NCBI GenBank assembly: GCA_037367405.1
Contig: JAZKJV010001868.1
Location: 291,064-355,063, forward strand
Direction of reading: 5' to 3'
Origin: Ottelia alismoides
Taxonomy: Eukaryota; Streptophyta; Magnoliopsida; Alismatales; Hydrocharitaceae
Length of the DNA stretch: 64,000 bases
The notes under the pieces are model-generated. The model was given only the letters and a program-made list of their open reading frames with translations. It had not been told where the DNA came from and made no database searches. Below are positions 47,429-59,099 of the stretch, one piece after another (position 1 is the first letter of the stretch; every line of letters begins with the position of its first letter). The position numbers were made by a program, and so were the translations under genes.

Positions 47429-49417
47429 TCAAGAAGGTAGAAAGCGAACCTTCTTGCGGGACCGCTGAGGGATAGATCTAGCATGGTGTAGGTCGACATC
47501 GGGGTCCACAGTGGACGGAAGCCGATCAGGGTCGACAGAGTGAAGATCCTCAGGGGCCCTAGGGTGTGAAGGCACAGACTGGTGAATGGAAGAAGTGTGA
47601 CTAGGTCCAGCCTTGGAAGTCTCGCTAGTGTCAAAGTGAAATGGGACGAACTCATTATCATCGGAAGTAGTGTACTCGGAGTCGTCCTGCGAGGTGTCGT
47701 CCAGGTCAAAATCAAAAGGCACGAACTCATCGGTGGAAGTAGTCGAGCTCTGTTCGTCCTTTATAATCTCAACTGGATCATCTTTTTCATCAAAAAATTT
47801 CCGAAGAAAAGCAATCAAATTAAATTCGGCCTTAGTCTCATCAGTATCTACATGGACAGGAGCAGACTCATCAGTGGAAGTAGTCAAAACATGTCCATCC
47901 TGTCTAGTCTCTAAATCAGCCCTCCACTCAATGGTATCAATCGTGTAAATCCCACAGATGTCATCAACACAACGCCAAGTCCCAGAAGAAGGAACTTCGA
48001 GGTCCATGCTTTTCGAGTCTTCCTCAAAAGTGAGGAATTCTTGGGTCTCAGTGGAATCCAATAAACAACAAAATTCTCTGATAGTATCATCAAGGTCATG
48101 GTCCTCGAGGTCAGTCAAGATAGGTGAGGTCACATCAGGTGCAGGTTTCTGGTCAGTAGTGGGTGCGGTGATCAACACTTCGCTCACGTCAGCAGGACGG
48201 AAGCGAATCTCTCATGATCCGTAATCAATAATGACCCTCACAGAGGCGAGGAATGGTCGTCCCAGGATGATTGGAGAGTGCTCTCCTATGGAGGTCTCCA
48301 TGGGCAAGACAACAAAATCAACAGTATAGCTAGTGCCCTGAATCGAGATGACGGCGTTTTCAAGGATACCCTTCGGCCTCTTTATAGATCCATTAGCAAA
48401 CTGTACGATCATCCTGGTCTTCTTCAGAGGCCCTAGGTGAAGAGACTGTACCAACGAGAAGGGTATGATGCTAATCGAAGCACCACTGTCTAAAAGAGTG
48501 TGATCACAAGTATGGTCAGAGATGGTGCAGCTAATGAAAGGTGTGGTAGTGTTCTTCTTCCGAGGAATGGGACGATGTGAGATGGCGTGGGCAGTGGCCA
48601 TGGTCAGAATGTGACGCTCAGATCTGCTCCTCTGCTTTCTCTTCTTAGGAAGAGGAGCAGATAAATCAGTCATGGCTTGCTGAAGTGGGGTACGGATGAT
48701 CTCATGTATGGTGGCCACCACTTCGGGTTCAGTCAATATTTTTTTGAATTTTTGGACCTCCTCCATACAAGGGAGGAAGTCGGAATCAACATATACACGA
48801 GGCATGCCAAGAGCAGTCTGTACAGCAGCATCCTCGAGGTCAAAGGTGGGACAAGGTGTGAAAGGCTGTGCAATCAAAGGATCTGGCAAGTGGGCGCTCT
48901 CATCACAGTCTGACTCGATCAAAGGTCTCCTGAACTCTTTTTGTGTTTTTAAATTTTTTCTCATTTTTTGTATTTTGGGCGATTGCAAGCTCTCATGATA
49001 ATCCTCACATGATTCCATATCCTCAAAGAATGGAGCGACATTTTGGTTCTTATTTAAACTAGCAAGGTCGGTAATCCTCGAATTCATATGCTCCATCATC
49101 TGATTCAAAGTCTCAAGTGTGGATACCATGAAAGGTGACTCCAAAATCTCAGGATCGGGTGTGTCGAATGTGGGCGGTGGATGTGGATAAAAATCACCTT
49201 CAGGATCAGGATACTCAAGGAAGAGCAGGTTATCGAAATGCGAAGGTGACGGTGGTGGAAATGATTGGTGAAGGTCAAAATCCGATTCCTAAAATAGTGG
49301 GTTGGTCGGGTATGTACAAAAATTAGGAGCAAAGTCCTCCTGGAAAAAGTGAGGTGGACCGACTGGAGTGAAAGAGGGATCCACAAAATCCGGACAAAAT
49401 ACGCTCCAGTCAGCCAT
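47429..49417 (-). pseudogene. Protease-only ORF of element B
   Basis: The ATG at 49417 opens one frame of 663 codons ending at 47429, cut by only two stops: TAG at 49289-49291 (codon 43) and TGA at 48212-48214. Order: a Pro/Phe/Asp-rich N-terminus; a helical stretch (TLETLNQMMEHMNSRI); a middle part with a basic PLPKKRKQRSRSER; a retropepsin with intact LLDSGASISIIP and PIILGRPFLA blocks (about codons 308-391); then, after the TGA, a 250-residue acidic tail with three imperfect repeats around TTSTDEFVPFDFD (47831-47887, 47690-47743, 47618-47671), ending in a basic RSRKKVRF. The PR matches the Athila/Tat type. No capsid domain, zinc knuckle, RT or IN. The C' ORF has the same plan. What the protease would cut is unknown. 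Confidence 0.8.
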
Positions 49418-50766
49418 CTCGAAACAAAAGGAAACGATCGGGAGAGCACGGCGGTCAAGTCAAGAGAGTAGAGAAGAAGGCGCAAATGTGCAGGGATGAT
49501 CTAGAACACACACAAAACAATCACAAGCGAAAATGAAACAAGACAAACCCTCAATTCACCTACTCAACTCGGTAGAGACCGAAAAGTCGGTCTTTTTATC
49601 TTGTCTGTTTTAGAGTTAGGTGAGAAGTCCAAAATTGCGCAAACACTTTGGGGCTGAATGGGATTTGGGCACTAACCTTAGTGTGTGCGCGAGCAATGTA
49701 AAACGAAGACAATGAGGGGATTACTCGCCCCAAGAAAATATTTTTCTTTTTGGTCGGTTTTAGGGTCAAGTGATATTAGCAGTCCCAATTTTATTAATTA
49801 TCACTTTTTTTGGATTTTTAATGAAAATGCACGATCCTATCGGGGATTCAATTCCTTTGAGCTCCTAGGTTGGCAAAATCAGAGGGAGAGTCAGAAAAGC
49901 AATGCAAGCATCAAATCAATGATGCATGATAAAGAGAAATGCTCACCTTTCCTCCAGCACTCTACATGCAAGGATGCTCAGCAGAATTGAAACCTATCTG
50001 TATGCAAATGCAAAGCCGATGAAATCACCCTAAGTTCAGAAATTGCTATTAGCGGGAAGCACCACAAGTCGGTCACCGATCCTCAATCCAAGAGTTCGGT
50101 CTAGGCTCACCCCTCCTCCTCTCGACAGATCGAGTTCAGGAGCAGCGCTTGGCAGGGTGGGCTCGCGGCAAGTAGGCTCGAAGATGATGAGGCGACTGTT
50201 TGAAGTTTGACTAAGTCCAAGCGCAGCTATTGGTACATGCAAGATATGTTAGGTGTTTGGCCTTAATCTATCGCAAGCAACCCTAAAACTAAGGGCTCAA
50301 TCACATAAAATAAAGAAAACTAAATCGGAAAACAAATGAAAAAGAATGTGAAGAAAAACCGACAAAATCGCGGTGAGCCCTCAAGTGCCCAAGTGAACAA
50401 TCACTTGGAAATTAGGCCCGAAAGTTCAATGTCCGGTGTACCTGTATTATTACAACAAATAGTCTCTCTCTCACTTAAATTACAAAAAAATGCAAGAAAT
50501 AAAAATACAACTCAAGATGGAGCTCGATCTTCAAAATTCTCTCTACGTCTCCTTCGATGTTAGGTGGGCAGATGCTGACTTCACGTGGGTGCACAGGCGC
50601 CTAGGGTGGAGCGCCTCCCTAGATCCGTGGTTCCTCGCACAAAGTCAACAAGAGAGGGGGTTTGACAGCTCAACAATATATATCAAATAAAGAGCAAATG
50701 AAGAAAACTGCAAAAGTAGAAAAACAACCACAAGCACGAGCAAAAAGTCAAACTATGCGCTGTTGC
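49418..50766 (-). other. 5' leader of B
   Basis: 1.35 kb between the primer site and the ORF. Shares the phrase AAATTGGGACTGCTAA with C'. Small ORFs there (50036-50242, 50336-50563) are not supported. Confidence 0.55.
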
Positions 50767-50784
50767 TCCCCGGCAACGGCGCCA
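50767..50784 (-). other. Primer binding site, tRNA-Asp type, intact
   Basis: TGGCGCCGTTGCCGGGGA on the minus strand, within two bases of the LTR end. Typical of Athila elements. Confidence 0.92.
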
Positions 50785-52833
50785 TTTTTTTTAGCCAAAT
50801 TTCTGCGTTCTTAAGTTCCACACAAAGCAGGAACTCAGTCGAAGTGTCGACTACTCAGAAATCCAACTAAAGTCAACGATGAACCCACAATCAAATATCA
50901 AACATTGACAAACAAAGTGGAGTCAAATTTATTTTTAACTCTACATAAAAGATGTATAGATGCAAGTACGTAGAGAGTTCGAACACAGGGAGCAAGGAAG
51001 GATAGATCAACAAGTGTGTGTGTGTGTGTGAATGTGATGTATTGTCTACAAAATGCAATGCAAATGTTTTGTGGGTTTTTTATTTTTTTATTTTTAATTT
51101 TGTATTTTGATTTTTAATTTTCTGATTTTATATTTTCTTTTTGTATTTTATAATTTTTTTTCTTTATAAAGATAAAATAAAGTATATATACAAAATAAGG
51201 AAAGAGAGAGTTAAGGTATTTATAAAAATAAATAAAAATAACTAAAATTCAGAAAATACAATATTTTTGGTCTTTTTATAATTTTCTACTATTTTTATGA
51301 TTTTTGGGGATTTTTCAGAATATTTTTGGTATTTTTAAAAGGCAAAATACAAGAAAACAGTGAATAAAGGTGCTGGCCGAAATTAAAATGGGAATGAAAA
51401 ATAGCAAACAATAACAAAAATTTCCCAAATTAATTTTAAATTAAAGATAACAAAACAAAGAAAATTCAGGAAAAGAAAACACAATTTTTGGATTTTTTTA
51501 TGAATTTTATAAATTTTTATGAAGGTTTTTAGAGTTTTTATATTTTTAAGAGTTTGATTTTATATTTTTTATGATTTTTGGTCTGAAATTAAAACACGCT
51601 AAAATATAAAAAATATATTTTTTGCGATTTTCTAGGGTGTTTTTATTTTTTTATAGATTTCCTAATGCAAACAGTGCTGAAAATGCATGTTTTTGAATTT
51701 TTAAAAATATTAAAATGCAATAAATATGCAAAATAAAAATATGATGTGAAACTACAATGCAGCATGAATTTAATGTGATTTTTGTGGATTTTTAGGCTTT
51801 TCAAGATGCATGCAAAAATTAGAGATGACAAAAAGAGAATACATACAGCCAAGGGCATATCTACAAATATGGAAAAAGCCAGGGGACAAAATGCAATTTA
51901 TCCACAAATGTATAACTACTGAAAAATGTTTCAGGTCCAAACATAAATTAATCTAGTTCCAGGGGCATGCTGGAAAAAATGCCAAGGTGCGCGCGACTTG
52001 CACGCGCATTGGCGAGGACCTAAAGGCACTTATCAGAAACGTAGTGGCATAAACGCAAAAATACCAGAAATATTATAACTACAAACAGAAGATTTGGGAC
52101 TAAGAATAAATATGCTAAAGCACCGTGGTACGCCTGCAAAAGTACCAAGCCACGTGCGCCTAAGCGCGTGACCTGGCTGGGGTCAGAGAATAATATTACA
52201 AAACTCCAGGGTGCACCATGCAAATTTTACAACAGTATTAAAAGGCAGAGGGATGTTTCGGTCCTGAGTTTTAATTACAAAAATGCCACGGTGTAATTGC
52301 AATTTACCCTCAGCTGGTGCAGATCGGACGGTCCCGCGCGCCTCACTTCTCCACGTGGCGACGCCATACGCGCCGATGACGGTTGGGATTGGACGCTCGA
52401 GATTATATCCTGCGATGGCGATCAACGGTTGTGGCTGGGGCTCATCTGACGGTGCCTGTACATCGCCAAGAACTGGGCTTGATCGACAGCCCAGAAGGAC
52501 GCAGCAAGAACCGGCAAAGAACAGCCGGTGGCCGAACTTCCTCCGACGATTGCCACTCCCCCAGGCATGCGTGACTCCACCAAAATGCCCAGAAGGAACC
52601 TTGGCGTCTTCCCTAGGTATTGGTGGATGCAAAAAGGCGGGCGGTCCGCCGACGCACCATCACGGCAGTGACGGTGGGGAAGAGCCCCAGGAGCTTCGAC
52701 TCTTGTCAAAAACGACCCCCGATGGGGTCCTGGGCACCTGGGGACCTGCAAGAAGAGCACGAGAATAAACAGTAGATAGTCCCAAGGCCCTATGAGGTGC
52801 GGTGAAAGCGTGGATGGTGCGGAAGACATTTCA

Positions 52834-52850
52834 CCGGAGCAGGGCTCCGG
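52834..52850. other. GC-rich hairpin CCGGAGC-AGG-GCTCCGG in B 5' LTR
   Basis: Perfect 7-bp GC arms. The same fold occurs in the solo LTR (8481-8506). Its position in the GC-rich part suggests it would be in the transcript leader, if transcription starts upstream of it. Confidence 0.55.
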
Positions 52851-53397
52851 CGAACTTCAAATGGCTGATCTAAGCGAGTGCGAGCGGCTAAATGGAAAAA
52901 TAGAGATATAGATAAGATGTGGGAGTTTGAACGCGATTAAAAGCAACAAAAACAACCTTGAGTTGGACCGAAGACCAACGAGATGCAACCTCATGGCCAA
53001 ACTTGGCCGGAGATGGAGGTGGAGCGCCTCCCGGCCGCCTGAGCTCGATCCTCGGAGCTGGAGAAGGAGGCTGTCACCCTCCTCCCACCGGAGCACACGC
53101 GCAAGAGCAAAGCTAGGGGACCGAAAGGGTTCAAGAAAGGATGGAAGACTTGGTGAGGTTTTTGAACAGATGGCCGAGAGGGTGTGAAGAACGAGGTGCG
53201 CTGCTCGCGTCAATGCTCCACAACACGAGGAAATCCCCTTGGCGTGAAACAACTATGATCGAGGAGAAAAATCACAGAAGGTGCCATCATGAAAGGAGGA
53301 TCGATGCAGCCTCCAAAATTTGGCGAAAACCAAGAAAAAGCAGTCTGACAGGCTGCAGGAGCAAGAACCAAGGTGTTGACCAGCGGGTCAACTTCCA

Positions 53398-53425
53398 CCT
53401 GGTTGGTCCACGTGGACCAACCAGG
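53398..53425. promoter_or_regulatory. Perfect 28-bp palindrome centred on CACGTG (B 5' LTR)
   Basis: Same palindrome as at 43583-43610, unchanged although neighbouring bases differ between the LTRs. CACGTG core at 53409-53414. Confidence 0.85.
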
Positions 53426-54577
53426 AAAATCCCTAAAAAAAACAATTGTAAAATCAATAAGAAATAGCAAATCAATTTATTAAATTATGGTTACAAAATA
53501 AAAAATGTTTATTGTTTTATAAATTATTTTATTATGATTTTTATTTATTTTTTATAGGTATATTTTTAGAAGTTGCCTATTATACCCTTTATAGGTATAT
53601 TCTTCTATATATTTTAATCTTTTATTTTTATTTTGTATATTTGATTTATTTATTTCGATTTATTATTTTATAAATTTATAAAATACTTTTATACACTTAA
53701 TTATATTTTTATTGTATTTTTCTGAAGTATTTTATACATTTAATAAAATAGAAATAGAAATTATACATGTATGTATATAGGTATTTTACCTATGTCTTTT
53801 ATATACAAGTATTTTATTTGAGTTTTTTTTGAATTTTTATTCTGATTTTAATATACATATTTATTATACATAATATTTACAAAATTATAAAAAATATAAA
53901 ATTATAAAAATAATGAATAAATAATAAAATGAATATTTTAATCTGTACAAGTATACAATAGGGGTCCAAAACTCAACTTTCAAACCGTAGTTCCACCAAA
54001 TGCGAAACCACCACCATTAAATAGCTTATTTTGAATTATATACAATTAAAGTGAGTTTGATGTATTTGGAGTTTTTATTTGTGATATACGGGTTTGGGAA
54101 GTTGGGATTCTGGATTTTTATTCAGACCATAACTTTTTATCTGTACATTATTTTTGAGTGAAATCAATTTTGTATTTTTCTTTATTTAATTATCTACAAC
54201 TTTCATGTACAAAGTTTCTTTATTTGAAGTACAAAAAGTGGAACCAAAAATAGGTCCCCAAAATGAATAAAGAATGAATGAAATGAATAGGTATTTTGGC
54301 CCTTATCTCCCCCTACTTTATTCCTTGTCAACCTATTCATCAAGATGCCTAGGTCTCGGGGTTTTGGGTCATAAAATATTTACAATATTTTATTCTTTTT
54401 CTTTTTTTTTCTTTTCTTTATTCTATAATTTTGGCATTAAAATAGTATTTTATACAGTATATACAATGATGCATGGATGGTAAAATGTATGAATTAACGC
54501 TATTTACACGCATTTACTAGGGTTTTTAAGGCCAAAATGATAGAATAAAGATGATGAAATGTAGATTCATCAGCGAG

Positions 54578-55237
54578 CGCTCCCAACCTTCAAAGTATTC
54601 ACTTGGACCAACATTATAGATTTTTATGAGTCGGGATAGCACCCAAAAAGGCTCTGCATCGTATAATGATACTAGTCTCGGTATTGAAAGTATATTAGAT
54701 AATTAAAACAGACACACCACGATGCATTCCTAGGAAAATAAGTGCTGACGACTCAACACTTTCTCGATAGACACATTGATCAATAATAAAAAATATACAT
54801 TTGTTGTGTTAATAAAATTCTTGAGAGGATCCTTGTTCCAATGAGAGGGAGAGAGAAAAAGACATCAACCTATACCCTCCATCAATTGACCTTCCATCTT
54901 CACTTTTAAGACTAACAACTAAAGAGATGGTGGTTCAGATGTAATAAATGATTGAATTCTTAGTGATGAGGATCAAATCTTTAGGAGAGTCTCTTGGACT
55001 GTAACTTTGAGTGATGCCTCGATTCTACGCTTGTAAATGCAGTCTACACTAAATGTCATATCCTTATTATATATATATATACAAAGAGAATCTAGTAATT
55101 AGGGAAGTTGGATTCCTTTTGACTAGAGCTTGGTTCAACTCAGAATTTTAGGATTACTACAACCTAGGGTTCTTAACAAATCGTCTTGTATACTCATATG
55201 TACAGTTAGGGATTAATCCAACTTATACATTCTTTAT
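54578..55237 (+). other. Residual interior of element E, right of B
   Basis: Noncoding or badly decayed sequence leading to E's 3' end. The first bases continue the coding-like strip of 40820-40964. An AT microsatellite lies near 55066-55081. Confidence 0.45.
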
Positions 55238-55272
55238 TTGCTCGAGGACGAGCAAAGTTAAAATATATGGGG
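55238..55272 (+). other. Stem-loop and polypurine tract of E
   Basis: TTGCTCG-AGGA-CGAGCAA (55238-55255), perfect 7-bp arms, then GTTAAAATATATGGGG up to the LTR start at 55273. Confidence 0.85.
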
Positions 55273-58200
55273 TGATGAATCTGTGTTTCATCATCTTAAT
55301 ATATGAATCTTAGCTTGAATCCCCGAATAAGACATCAAAATGCCCTTATATTCAATAAACTAACAAAATAGTGCTTGAAATAGAAATGGACTAATAGTGT
55401 ATTTATATTGTAAATGAGTCCATAAAATAATTTAAAATGAAAACCACAAATATAAAGAGCTGAAAATGTGTTTATATTCACTTGTAAATAACTCAAACTT
55501 CACTAATAAATACATAGTAAATCCTTTTGACTTATATCTTCTTTTTATCTTGCACATAAAAATGTATATAAAAATATAAAAATACAAAAGAAATTCCACA
55601 TTGAATAAATACTTTTAGATCTTGTACTGAAAAAACCTGTAAAGTCTAACTTCTCGGTCGAATTCCCTCTTTATATGAACACCAAATTTACCAGATAACT
55701 TTCAAAGTTTATTTACAAAATTCTATCCAATGAAAGTGATTTCGTTAAAATCAGAGCTTGTCTGCAAAATGTCGGCTTTGGGGCCGAATTGTATTATGTG
55801 AATATTTATTAACTTAGGGTTATTATTTTATGCTCATAAATAAATATTTTTGATTTACTTATTTTTTATTTAGTTGCTTTTATATTTTAATAAAATGCAT
55901 TAAAGTTAAAATGTAAAAAGTATAAAAAGAATAGAAAAATGATGTATTGTGACTTTGTATATGCTATACATACATTCCCTTTCTTGATTTTTATTCCTCT
56001 CTTTCTTAATTACTAAAAATACAAAAAAATAGATTCATATTTAAATATATGTTTAGTATTTTATTTTTTTCTCTTGCACATAGTTTTTACTAAAAATCAA
56101 AGATAAAAAATTCAAAAATTTTGGTATTTTAATTAATTAAAATACCTTCAAAAATATTTTAGCAGGTATATACTTTGTAATTTGAGTTCGTAGTCTTCAT
56201 GGAAATTATAAAAATCAAAGATAAAAAAATAAAAAATTGGTATTTTAATTAATTAATTAATTAAAATACCTTCAAAAATATTTTAGCAGGTATATACTTT
56301 GTAATTTGAGTTCGTATTCTTCATGGAAATTATAGGTCTCAACGAGATCTAAAACTTTGGTGTTGATAACTTTTTAATTTGAAATCTTTTTCCTTGTCTT
56401 TTTGTTGCTTTCAATGTCTTTCTTTTCGTTTGTCATAGTCAGTGCCAAGGGGCAAACTCCCATTGGTCCACAGCCATCCACTTATCCACATCAGCATGGG
56501 AGCACCCCTTACTCTTCAACCAATCACATTTATCCAAATATTGACCATTTGTCAACTCCCTCAAATCAACTCTCCCCCACATTCTTGCCAGAGAACCCAC
56601 TCCCTCTCCATGTAATCATCCTCCCTTGCATGGAACCGCACACCAAAATTGCCCTCGGTCAACCACATTTTGCCAACCGCTCCGCCACCTTCTTCATGCT
56701 GCTGGCTTCTTCTCCACTCCATCCCAATTGAAACTCCACCCAACAAAACTCCATTCTCACCTCTATTTCTCACTATCCACCATTTTTGATAGCAATAGCC
56801 TCTAGCTCCGCCATTTCCTCGGTGATAGAGAGTGAAAGCCACAACCGTTGAGCGACGACGAGGCGTTCTGCTCGCAATATCTGAAGGTAGTTTCACCTTC
56901 ATTGCAGCCTGGTTCCTTATGTTGCTTGAGCTCGACCCCCTATCATGGCCTTGAGCGACAACTGGAGAGGTGAACGACCCTCTCTCCCTAGGCGTCTACC
57001 TCCATCCTTCTCAACGTCAGGAAAATATATCTCCCCTTTCCTTCTTCTTCTTCTTCTTCTCCTTCATTTTCTTCTTCTTCTTTCTTATTTTAATACTTTC
57101 TTTCCACCCAATCCACTTCCATCCATCAACAAATCGATGAAAGTTTTGCGTTTTCAAGGACCTATCTTACTGTTTGATCATGAATATGATTTTCTTTGAT
57201 TTTTGGAGTACTTTTTTTATAAATTGATTAATCAAATATTTGTTGGTACTAAACAAATGGAGAAAAATCCCCTGTTGCAAAAATGGGATCCTTGTTTGTG
57301 ATTGAACCCCCTTCACGTTCTCAATCCTCTCTCTTCCTCTTCTGCTTCCTATGTTCTTCCTCTCCACCTTCTTATTCTTCCCTACTTGCGCAACTTCACC
57401 TTTCACCGAGAATTTCAACACCACACGTAGTTTTACCTACTGCACACCACACACACTTCACGTACACCACACACAACACAAACACCATGCACACTACATG
57501 TAGCTTCAGCTATTGCACACCACACACATTAGACACAACAACCCATCATCGGAGCACTATTTGCCTTAAATTGTAGACCACATCAACAAAGCTCCATCCT
57601 TGCCACATCGGCATCCAAGCCTCTTCCAGATCCTCTCATCAGCCATGCCCAAGTCCGAGTTCGGTCCACGAAATAACTCCAATAGGAAGCGCATTGCTAG
57701 GCATTGTCGTGTGTCATCTAGAACCCCTCCATCATGTGCAGTTGCCAAACAACACAACTCGTAGCAGCAGGCACCACCACGTGAGGAGGAGATCAATGAG
57801 CATTGGATGCAACTTCAACACCTCTGACCTTTGAACTCGCACACCTTCCAACATAGCCCATGCTCAACCTGCACTCCATCCTCAACGGTGAAGCTCTACT
57901 TGTCGTGCTATCCTTGTCACGAGCCACTGATGTCCCCTTTGCATGTGCAAGCCTTGCCTCGGCCTTCATTGCACCTATTCGAGACCATGAAGAAGAAGAG
58001 CACATGACCTCTTCCTAGGCACCCTCATGTGCACATATGTGCATGGTAAAATTTGCTAGACTTTGGAAACTAAATTTCCACTTGCTCGCAATTATAAAAA
58101 TGGTGTTTAGATCATCTCATTATTCCCTACATGTTGAGCTCTGTTATAGATTTATTTGATGAGTAGTTGATTTACTAGAAATTTTTCATTGAGAATCAAT

Positions 58201-59094
58201 GAAATTTTACCCATTTATACTCTAAAATTCGCATTCAATTATACCTTGCTCCAACAATTCTCCAAAAAATCAGAGATTGAGGATTTACTTTTTCTTTAAC
58301 TTCTGCTCAAATTTCATTAAAATGGAGGTCCCTTTTTCTAGAATAAATTATCGAGCGACTTTGTATTTGATATATAATTGTATACACATATTACATTTCA
58401 ACAAAATTTCAAGTCTTCTTGATTATACATTAAAATATATACCATGCATAATTTTAGTTTGGTGTGATTTTACATTATAGATTTATTAGTAATTAATTAC
58501 TAGCATTCACTCTATTTCAGTAGGAAATTTATAAAAAAATTATATTATCTCAGAAAAGTACAAAAATAATAATAAGGTGCATTTCATCATAATTTAATTC
58601 CTGTCAAAGTTTCATTAGTTTTGCGTAATGTTTGTTCATAAAATTGCATAAACCCATAAAAATGTTGCCTTTTCATGCATGTATCTTAATTTCTAAAAAT
58701 AGAAAAAATGCATTTTGCATTAAGTATTGCATAAGGTTTCCAGGAAAATACTACTTTGCTAATTAGATCAATCTTGCATTGAAATTTAATTGCTAAGTTT
58801 GTTGATTTCCTTAAGAACCTAGTCCATTTTCATTCTCGTATTTGCATTCATATTGGATAAAAAATACCAAAAAAATCCTCTCATAAAAATCATGCATTAA
58901 GTTTGATAATTTGAGCTTAAATTGGTTTTTTGCTTCCTTGAGTCGACCCTGGGCTTGCCTAGGTTAAAAATACATAAAATCGCACAAAATTCACTTGATC
59001 AATTTATATATTTGTGCGGTTGATCTTTGATTAATCTTGATCATCCGACTACAACAATTTGATATAATTAACTAAGGGTAATTTGGCATTATCA
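55273..59094 (+). repeat. E 3' LTR
   Basis: 3822 bp, starts TGATGAATCTGTGTTTC and ends GCATTATCA before GATCC. The first 1.2 kb matches 2778-3880. Beyond that it differs from the left LTR. Carries a tandem duplication with palindromes (56092-56334), a CTT run (57041-57083) and an imperfect duplication of about 74 bp rich in CACACA (57424-57540). Confidence 0.85.
56092..56334. repeat. Tandem duplication with AT palindromes in E 3' LTR
   Basis: Two copies of about 120 bp (56092-56209 and 56210-56334). The first holds a perfect 24-bp palindrome (56123-56146, half GGTATTTTAATT). The second holds a perfect 32-bp version (56239-56270) with two more AATT units. The left LTR has one copy with a decayed palindrome (about 3604-3720). 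Confidence 0.88.
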
Positions 59095-59099
59095 GATCC

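Larger units (their letters stand above)
40970..54572 (-). mobile_element. Non-autonomous Athila-type element B, complete, PR-only
   Basis: 13.6 kb on the minus strand with LTRs of about 3.78 kb and a perfect 5-bp target duplication GCGAG (40965-40969, 54573-54577). It has an intact tRNA-Asp-type primer site, one ORF with a retropepsin domain, a 3' inverted-repeat array, a stem-loop and a polypurine tract. No Gag, RT, RNase H or integrase was found in the 6.0-kb interior. One of the youngest insertions here, judged by the similarity of its LTRs (about 12 differences in a stretch of about 215 bp that I aligned by eye at 43021/52838). Confidence 0.93.
50787..54572 (-). repeat. B 5' LTR
   Basis: 3786 bp, highly similar to 40970-44751 over the full length. 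The last bases next to the primer site are a T run where the other copy has TG. Holds the purine block at 54304-54323, the palindrome at 53398-53425, hairpins at 53375-53392 and 52834-52850, and (GT)n at 51014-51030. Confidence 0.95.
2778..59094 (+). mobile_element. Athila-type element E, outermost insertion carrying all the nested ones
   Basis: E is bounded by an LTR start at 2778 and an LTR end at 59094, with TSD GAGCC/GATCC. Only its LTR sequence and two short internal pieces (40820-40964 and 54578-55272) seem to remain. Everything else inside belongs to elements C', C and B and to the insertions in C'. The first 1.1 kb of the left LTR matches the right LTR, but the rest matches element C, so E appears to have lost most of its interior by recombination. 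Confidence 0.65.

Noticed and set aside
47582..48224. Plus-strand ORFs across the acidic tail of the B ORF
   Set aside because: Shadows of the acidic coding strand.
50767..50784. tRNA-Asp gene fragment
   Set aside because: Only the 3' end match expected of a primer site is present; no tRNA body.
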